NCBI RefSeq assembly: GCF_001269905.1
Contig: NZ_LHVK01000028.1
Location: forward strand, 1 to 46,442
DNA length: 46,442 bases
Origin: Pseudomonas corrugata
GTDB taxonomy: Bacteria > Pseudomonadota > Gammaproteobacteria > Pseudomonadales > Pseudomonadaceae
Direction of reading: 5' to 3'
Within the stretch, counting starts at the first letter, position 1. Each line of letters opens with the position of its first letter. Shown one piece after another: positions 43,255 through 46,442 of this stretch. The notes under the pieces are model-generated. The model made no database searches and was not told where the DNA came from. It saw nothing but the letters and a program-made list of their open reading frames with translations. A program made the translations under genes and the position numbers.

Positions 43255-43657
43255 GGATGACCCTTCATTATTGTTAGACGAATCGAAATACGTGCCAGCA
43301 GCACACCTTGATTGGCCTCGGGAAGGCAGCGGCTGCATGGCCGCCAATGTGGTCGTACAACCATGCGAAATCAATTGAGGAGTTAGACCGTTTTTTTCCT
43401 GAACAACGGTGATTGATGACGCTGTCCAAAAAAATCAGTGCTGAGAAATCCGCGTAAGATTTATCAAAATAGCTTTAACTATTTGTTTTAAAAAAATAAT
43501 TTATATCAGCTGCGTCTGTCATTTCTTGGACAAGGGCTGTCTTCCTTTGAGTCGATAAATTCCATGCACGCCAGACGTCATCGTATGACTTATTGAAATG
43601 AAACTGATGACACCCTCACAATTACAACGTCCAAGCCGTTGTCGAGGATCCAAGTAG
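43255..43657. promoter_or_regulatory. 403-bp AT-rich divergent control region
   Basis: No gene is seen. The centre (about 43460-43510) is very AT-rich. TGTCCAA (43423-43429) and TTGGACA (43526-43532) are inverted, 96 bp apart, and may be half-sites. GTCATCGTATGAC (43577-43589) is a perfect interrupted palindrome just before the AraC gene. These could be sites for the AraC protein; unproven. Confidence 0.5.
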
Positions 43658-44590
43658 ATGTCATCACCGAGCCAAGTCCCCACCTATTTCATGCAGCAGC
43701 GCTGCGAATTGACGGACTTCTACATCCGCGACAAAAAAGGTCGACGCGCCGAAACCAGCCTCCATCGTCACGAGTATTTCCAGATCCAGATCAACCTCGG
43801 CGGCGACACCGTGCAGCACATCGGTCATGTCGAGCGTCCGTTCCCGCGAAACACCCTGGCGTTCATCCTGCCCCATCGAGTGCATGTGATTCCGCACCCG
43901 GCGGACAGCAATTTCATGGTGATCAACTTTTCCCAGACCTTCCTGCTGCCCCATCTGCAGTGCGACCCGATGGATCTGGAAGAAGTCTCGATTCTGCTGG
44001 CTCCCGAGTTATCGCCGTTCCGTTTCCAGGAGCATCTGGATTTCATTCTGGGCCAAGAGGATTTCGTCAAAGTCTGTGGACTGATCGAGCAGATGCGTGT
44101 CCATGACAAGAACCGTCAGTTCGGCACCCGGGAGATCCTCAAGGGGTTGTTGCTGCAACTGATCGGCAGTGTCTGTGCCTTATATGCCGAGCCGCTCAAG
44201 CAATTGGCCGAAGAGAACGCTGCCGAAATAAGCCGCCGCGATGCACTGGGCAGGATGTCTGAATACCTGCGCAGGAATATTGCCGACCCCGACCTCAATC
44301 TGATCAAGGTAGCCGCTGCAACCTACCTGTCGCCGACCTACCTGACCCACTGGCTGCGCAAGGAAATCGGCAAGACCTTCACCGAACTGGTGCTTGAGCG
44401 CAGGATGCATGCGGCGCGCAACTACCTGCTCAATGGCACCCGTCCCGTGGGTGAGGTGGCGCGGTTGTGCGGGTTCGCTGACGAGGCTTATTTCTCACGG
44501 CGCTTCCGTCAGATCCATGGACTGCCACCCGGGCAGTTCAGGCGCACGCAACTGGATCCGGACAGGCCGCAGTTGGCGTTGAATACGTGA
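43658..44590 (+). CDS. AraC-family transcriptional regulator
   Basis: A 310-residue regulator. The N-terminal cupin-like domain (about residues 20-130; RRAETSLHRHEYFQIQINLG, FILPHRVHVIPHP) senses the ligand. Two C-terminal helix-turn-helix motifs follow: LIKVAAATYLSPTYLTHWLR (about 222-241) and PVGEVARLCGFADEAYFSRR (about 268-287), ending FRQIHGLPPGQFRR. It is divergent from the MFS/FAH/SDR/dehydrogenase cluster and is its probable activator. The start at 43658 has GAGG ten bases upstream. Confidence 0.9.
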   Translation: MSSPSQVPTYFMQQRCELTDFYIRDKKGRRAETSLHRHEYFQIQINLGGDTVQHIGHVERPFPRNTLAFILPHRVHVIPHPADSNFMVINFSQTFLLPHLQCDPMDLEEVSILLAPELSPFRFQEHLDFILGQEDFVKVCGLIEQMRVHDKNRQFGTREILKGLLLQLIGSVCALYAEPLKQLAEENAAEISRRDALGRMSEYLRRNIADPDLNLIKVAAATYLSPTYLTHWLRKEIGKTFTELVLERRMHAARNYLLNGTRPVGEVARLCGFADEAYFSRRFRQIHGLPPGQFRRTQLDPDRPQLALNT

Positions 44591-44624
44591 CCCTACCGAG
44601 GGCATCGGTTCAACCCATGGCCTG

Positions 44625-44744
44625 CTACTGGTGGGTAACGAGCCAATTGAGCACTTCATCCCAGAGTGGTTCTGCCGATGGCCGGCACTCTACCGCACGG
44701 CCTACAGCCAGGCCGAAGCGCAAAGCCTGGGAGCCCGCCAAGTC
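44625..44744 (-). pseudogene. possible C-terminal remnant of a gene
   Basis: On the minus strand a clean frame of about 38 codons (GSQALRFGLAVGRAVECRPS..., ending EVLNWLVTHQ and TAG) has Pseudomonas-like codon use but no start with a ribosome site. It abuts the terminator at 44746. It may be the tail of a gene whose front has been lost, or chance. Confidence 0.25.
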
Positions 44745-44745
44745 A

Positions 44746-44785
44746 TTGTGAAAACGGCTCGTTATTCAACGAGCCGTTTTCACAA
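44746..44785. terminator. very strong terminator hairpin
   Basis: A perfect 18-bp stem: TTGTGAAAACGGCTCGTT (44746-44763) pairs with its exact complement (44768-44785) around the loop ATTC. The stem carries AAAA/TTTT blocks, so it can end transcription from either side. Confidence 0.88.
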
Positions 44786-44810
44786 GAGTGCCGGACGCCC
44801 CTAATATGCA

Positions 44811-45038
44811 TCAGCGCAGAATCAACACCGCTGCCACCGCTGTCACCAGCACCACGCCGAATACCATGCGTGCGATCCACGGCGCTGTCAGCCAGACCCC
44901 CGTCACCCCGGCAATCTGCCCGACGTTTTTTTCCGTCAGGCGAAAACTCGGCTCGCGAAAGGGGTTGCCGCATTGAGGGCAAGCGTATGCCTTGTCGGAA
45001 ATACGCGAAGAACATTCGGGACAATCGATCAGGCTCAT
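44811..45038 (-). CDS. zinc-ribbon small membrane protein
   Basis: A 75-residue protein with an N-terminal zinc ribbon: Cys6-x-x-Cys9 and Cys20-x-x-Cys23 (DCPECSS..., YACPQCGNPF). A C-terminal hydrophobic segment (about residues 47-74, ending VVLVTAVAAVLILR) makes a membrane anchor. The start at 45038 follows TGAGGTAGCGCA and overlaps the preceding open frame by four bases. This layout is common in small bacterial zinc-ribbon proteins of unknown function. Confidence 0.78.
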   Translation of the reverse strand: MSLIDCPECSSRISDKAYACPQCGNPFREPSFRLTEKNVGQIAGVTGVWLTAPWIARMVFGVVLVTAVAAVLILR

Positions 45039-45232
45039 TGCGCTACCTCAGGTGGGTTGAACTTCGGCCACTCAACAGACCATTCATCAGTTCTTTTGCT
45101 CTGTACCCGGCTTAGTTGTTGGGAGTAAGCCCCATCTGCGTCATGGGCAGCCAGGCCACTTAGCACTGAATAAGTGAAGACCATAGCCGACCCCAGGCAA
45201 CGCAGCGGCCAATCCGTAATTGAAACTGTCAT
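45035..45232 (-). CDS. possible small protein, 65 residues
   Basis: An open frame (MTVSITDWPLRCLGSAMVFT..., ending SVEWPKFNPPEVAQ) whose stop overlaps the start of the zinc-ribbon gene by four bases (ATGA), the usual sign of coupled genes. A hydrophobic stretch at about residues 13-29 could be a signal or anchor. The ribosome site is weak. No family is recognised, so this may be a false frame. Confidence 0.35.
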   Translation of the reverse strand: MTVSITDWPLRCLGSAMVFTYSVLSGLAAHDADGAYSQQLSRVQSKRTDEWSVEWPKFNPPEVAQ

Positions 45233-45282
45233 AGCCCCACGAACCGAAACCCATCACTGCGATTCGAATTGCGCCTGGCAGC

Positions 45283-45762
45283 CTATTGCTGAGCGTATTT
45301 GGACAAGGTCGCCTCAAGCGCGTCCGAAACGAGTGCAACCAGGATCGGCTGGGCATGGGCTTGCATGTAGCGACCGATTCCAACCTGCCGTTCTTTCACT
45401 TGCGACGCGTATATTGAAGCGCGGCCTTGCGCGACGAGCGACGACAACTCTTCTTCGGAGAAGGACTTCTCATAGGCCACGGCAAGGCTCTCATCCCATT
45501 TGGGCTGGTATTGCGGCAGCAATGCATTGATCTCGTCGGATACCGCACTGTTCGCACTGGCATTCCCAAGCTTATCGGCGATCGTCGCGTAGGTTGACGT
45601 GCTCTTCGCCGTCAGCAGCGCAAGGGAGGAGAGCTTCTTGCCCAGCCCGGTTTGGGCAACGAATGTACGAGCCTCGTTAAGCGAAGCTGCATCAGCTTGG
45701 ACGGTGGTTGAGCAGGCGATGCACAGTGTCAGTGCGACAACTGCTAATGAAATCCTTTTCAT
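45283..45762 (-). CDS. periplasmic DUF2059-like protein
   Basis: A 159-residue protein with a Sec signal peptide (MKRISLAVVALTLCIACSTT, probable cleavage after VQA). The mature part is helical. The segment YEKSFSEEELSSLVAQGRAS (about 97-116) resembles the core of DUF2059. It is probably periplasmic, function unknown. The ATG at 45762 follows TGGAAAAA; other nearby ATGs in frame are possible. It is the first recognisable gene beyond the tRNA fragment at 45941. Confidence 0.72.
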   Translation of the reverse strand: MKRISLAVVALTLCIACSTTVQADAASLNEARTFVAQTGLGKKLSSLALLTAKSTSTYATIADKLGNASANSAVSDEINALLPQYQPKWDESLAVAYEKSFSEEELSSLVAQGRASIYASQVKERQVGIGRYMQAHAQPILVALVSDALEATLSKYAQQ

Positions 45763-45888
45763 TTTTTCCATTTCCAATCGGGTAGCAATAGGTCCTAGGG
45801 TAGTTTCATCCTCGAAGCTATGCCAGAGGCGCTGTTCGAGACCTGAAACAGATAGGTCCCATATCGCCCTTTTCCAGACGCCAGAAAC

Positions 45889-45929
45889 CACAAACCCCCG
45901 ACTTTCTCTAGGAAAATCAGGGGTCTGTG
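45889..45929 (-). terminator. tRNA-type terminator hairpin
   Basis: On the minus strand CACAGACCCCTGATTTTCC (45929 downward) pairs imperfectly with GAAAGTCGGGGGTTTGTG around a small loop near 45910. This shape, a C-rich arm / AAAATC / G-rich arm, is a common terminator just after Pseudomonas tRNA genes. It starts 11 bp after the tRNA fragment's CCA end. Confidence 0.7.
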
Positions 45930-45940
45930 TTTGCAGAATG

Positions 45941-45963
45941 TGGCGGTGAAGGAGAGATTCGAA
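45941..45963 (-). pseudogene. 3' fragment of a tRNA gene (probably tRNA-Ser), att site
   Basis: The minus strand reads TTCGAAT (T-loop, positions 54-60), CTCTC (3' T-stem), CTTCACC (3' acceptor), G73 and encoded CCA: exactly the last 23 bases of a tRNA. The required partner strands (GAGAG and GGTGAAG) are absent upstream, so the tRNA is cut right at the T-loop. The acceptor end CACCGCCA with G73 fits tRNA-Ser best; Asp, Glu and others with G73 are less likely. Confidence 0.75.
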
Positions 45964-46012
45964 AGCACCCGATTGAGGTTTGCGGCGGATGGCCCCCCGG
46001 TTTATAAGGGTT

Positions 46013-46442
46013 TCAAGGCGATAGTTTGCGCGCAAACGTTCCCATGGCGGTCCCATGGAATCTGTTCGGTGACTGGCCCAAAGGCTGGCGTATAGGCCGT
46101 TTGCGTTTCTTGAGAACGGCGTTTTTCAAGGTAGTTGTCGCGTCACCGTCTAACCATGCTGCTCTTTTCTCGGCCTGCTGCTCTCGATCCGGATTCAGCA
46201 GCACCGTGCCTATCGGCTCCCAGTTCCGTGTTCGTCCAGACCAGCGTTCCGGGCTTTTCTTTCGGGCTTGCTCGTACAGTTCATGACGCTGAGCCAGGAT
46301 CTGTTGATCCTGCCCTTGATGCCGCTCCGCCGGGGTCACGAAGCGGATCCGGCTATGCCGGTGTTCGTGGTTGTACCAACGCATGAAATCCCTGACCCAG
46401 ATGCGTGCGGCGTCCAGGCTGGCAAAGCCATCTGCCGGCCAT
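46013..46442 (-). mobile_element. IS3-family transposase, C-terminal part
   Basis: The frame runs from the window's right edge to a stop at 46013 and gives ...DGFASLDAARIWVRDFMRWY, then NHEHRHSRIRFVTPAERHQG, the C-terminal end of an IS3-family integrase-core (DDE) transposase (the catalytic Glu region is beyond the edge). A tail of about 90 residues, rich in Arg/Lys, follows. The 5' part lies outside the window. It is about 50 bp from the tRNA fragment, on the side expected for inserted DNA. Confidence 0.88.

Overview
The window looks like a Pseudomonas chromosome, most likely of the P. fluorescens group. The evidence is a gammaproteobacterial 16S rRNA 5' end at the left edge, high-GC coding sequence, the Pseudomonas-type propionate locus (prpB-prpC-acnD-prpF under a GntR regulator), a SoxR paired with a monooxygenase-like gene, and many REP/REPIN repeats of the 'GTGGGAGCGAGCCTGCTCGC' kind. 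I worked by reading the sequence only. Family names come from recognised motifs and recalled relatives, not from searches.

Layout. 1-620: start of an rRNA operon read leftward, with boxA and three tandem promoters. 756-6982: RhtA-type exporter, small lipoprotein, TetR divergent from an SDR plus HCCA-isomerase pair, Xaa-Pro aminopeptidase, LysE exporter. 7079-8927: lipoprotein, ABM monooxygenase divergent from soxR, VOC protein. 9073-15860: methylcitrate cycle operon on the minus strand, regulated by a FadR-type GntR protein. 16152-19212: tight retropepsin / transglutaminase-7TM / ATP-grasp ligase operon. 19498-22498: pabB, thrH, cysH. 23030-25348: NCS1 transporter plus a racemase-fold enzyme. 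25493-28052: LysR with BdcA-like SDR, HAD phosphatase. 28315-30323: four small low-complexity or exported proteins. 30481-33725: hybrid histidine kinase preceded by a possible 38-residue ORF, then a strongly structured RNA leader ahead of a small gene. 33862-39063: sterol-desaturase-like protein, DMT exporter, DUF1206 protein, azlCD and its LysR. 39277-44590: acid-catabolism cluster (dehydrogenase, SDR, FAH hydrolase, MFS importer) divergent from an AraC regulator. 44811-45762: small zinc-ribbon and periplasmic proteins. 45889-46442: a 3' fragment of a tRNA gene with its terminator, then an IS3-family transposase running off the right edge. This is a probable mobile-element boundary.

How genes work together. 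Propionyl-CoA is condensed by PrpC, dehydrated by AcnD with PrpF, and split by PrpB. The 16-19 kb trio probably forms an envelope peptide-modification module. The 39-44 kb cluster imports and oxidises an unidentified organic acid. The most interesting unexplained items are the multi-hairpin leader at 33035-33181, the tRNA-fragment boundary at 45941, the racemase-fold enzyme lacking its first catalytic cysteine, the SDR lacking its catalytic tyrosine, and the 38-residue ORF at 32789.
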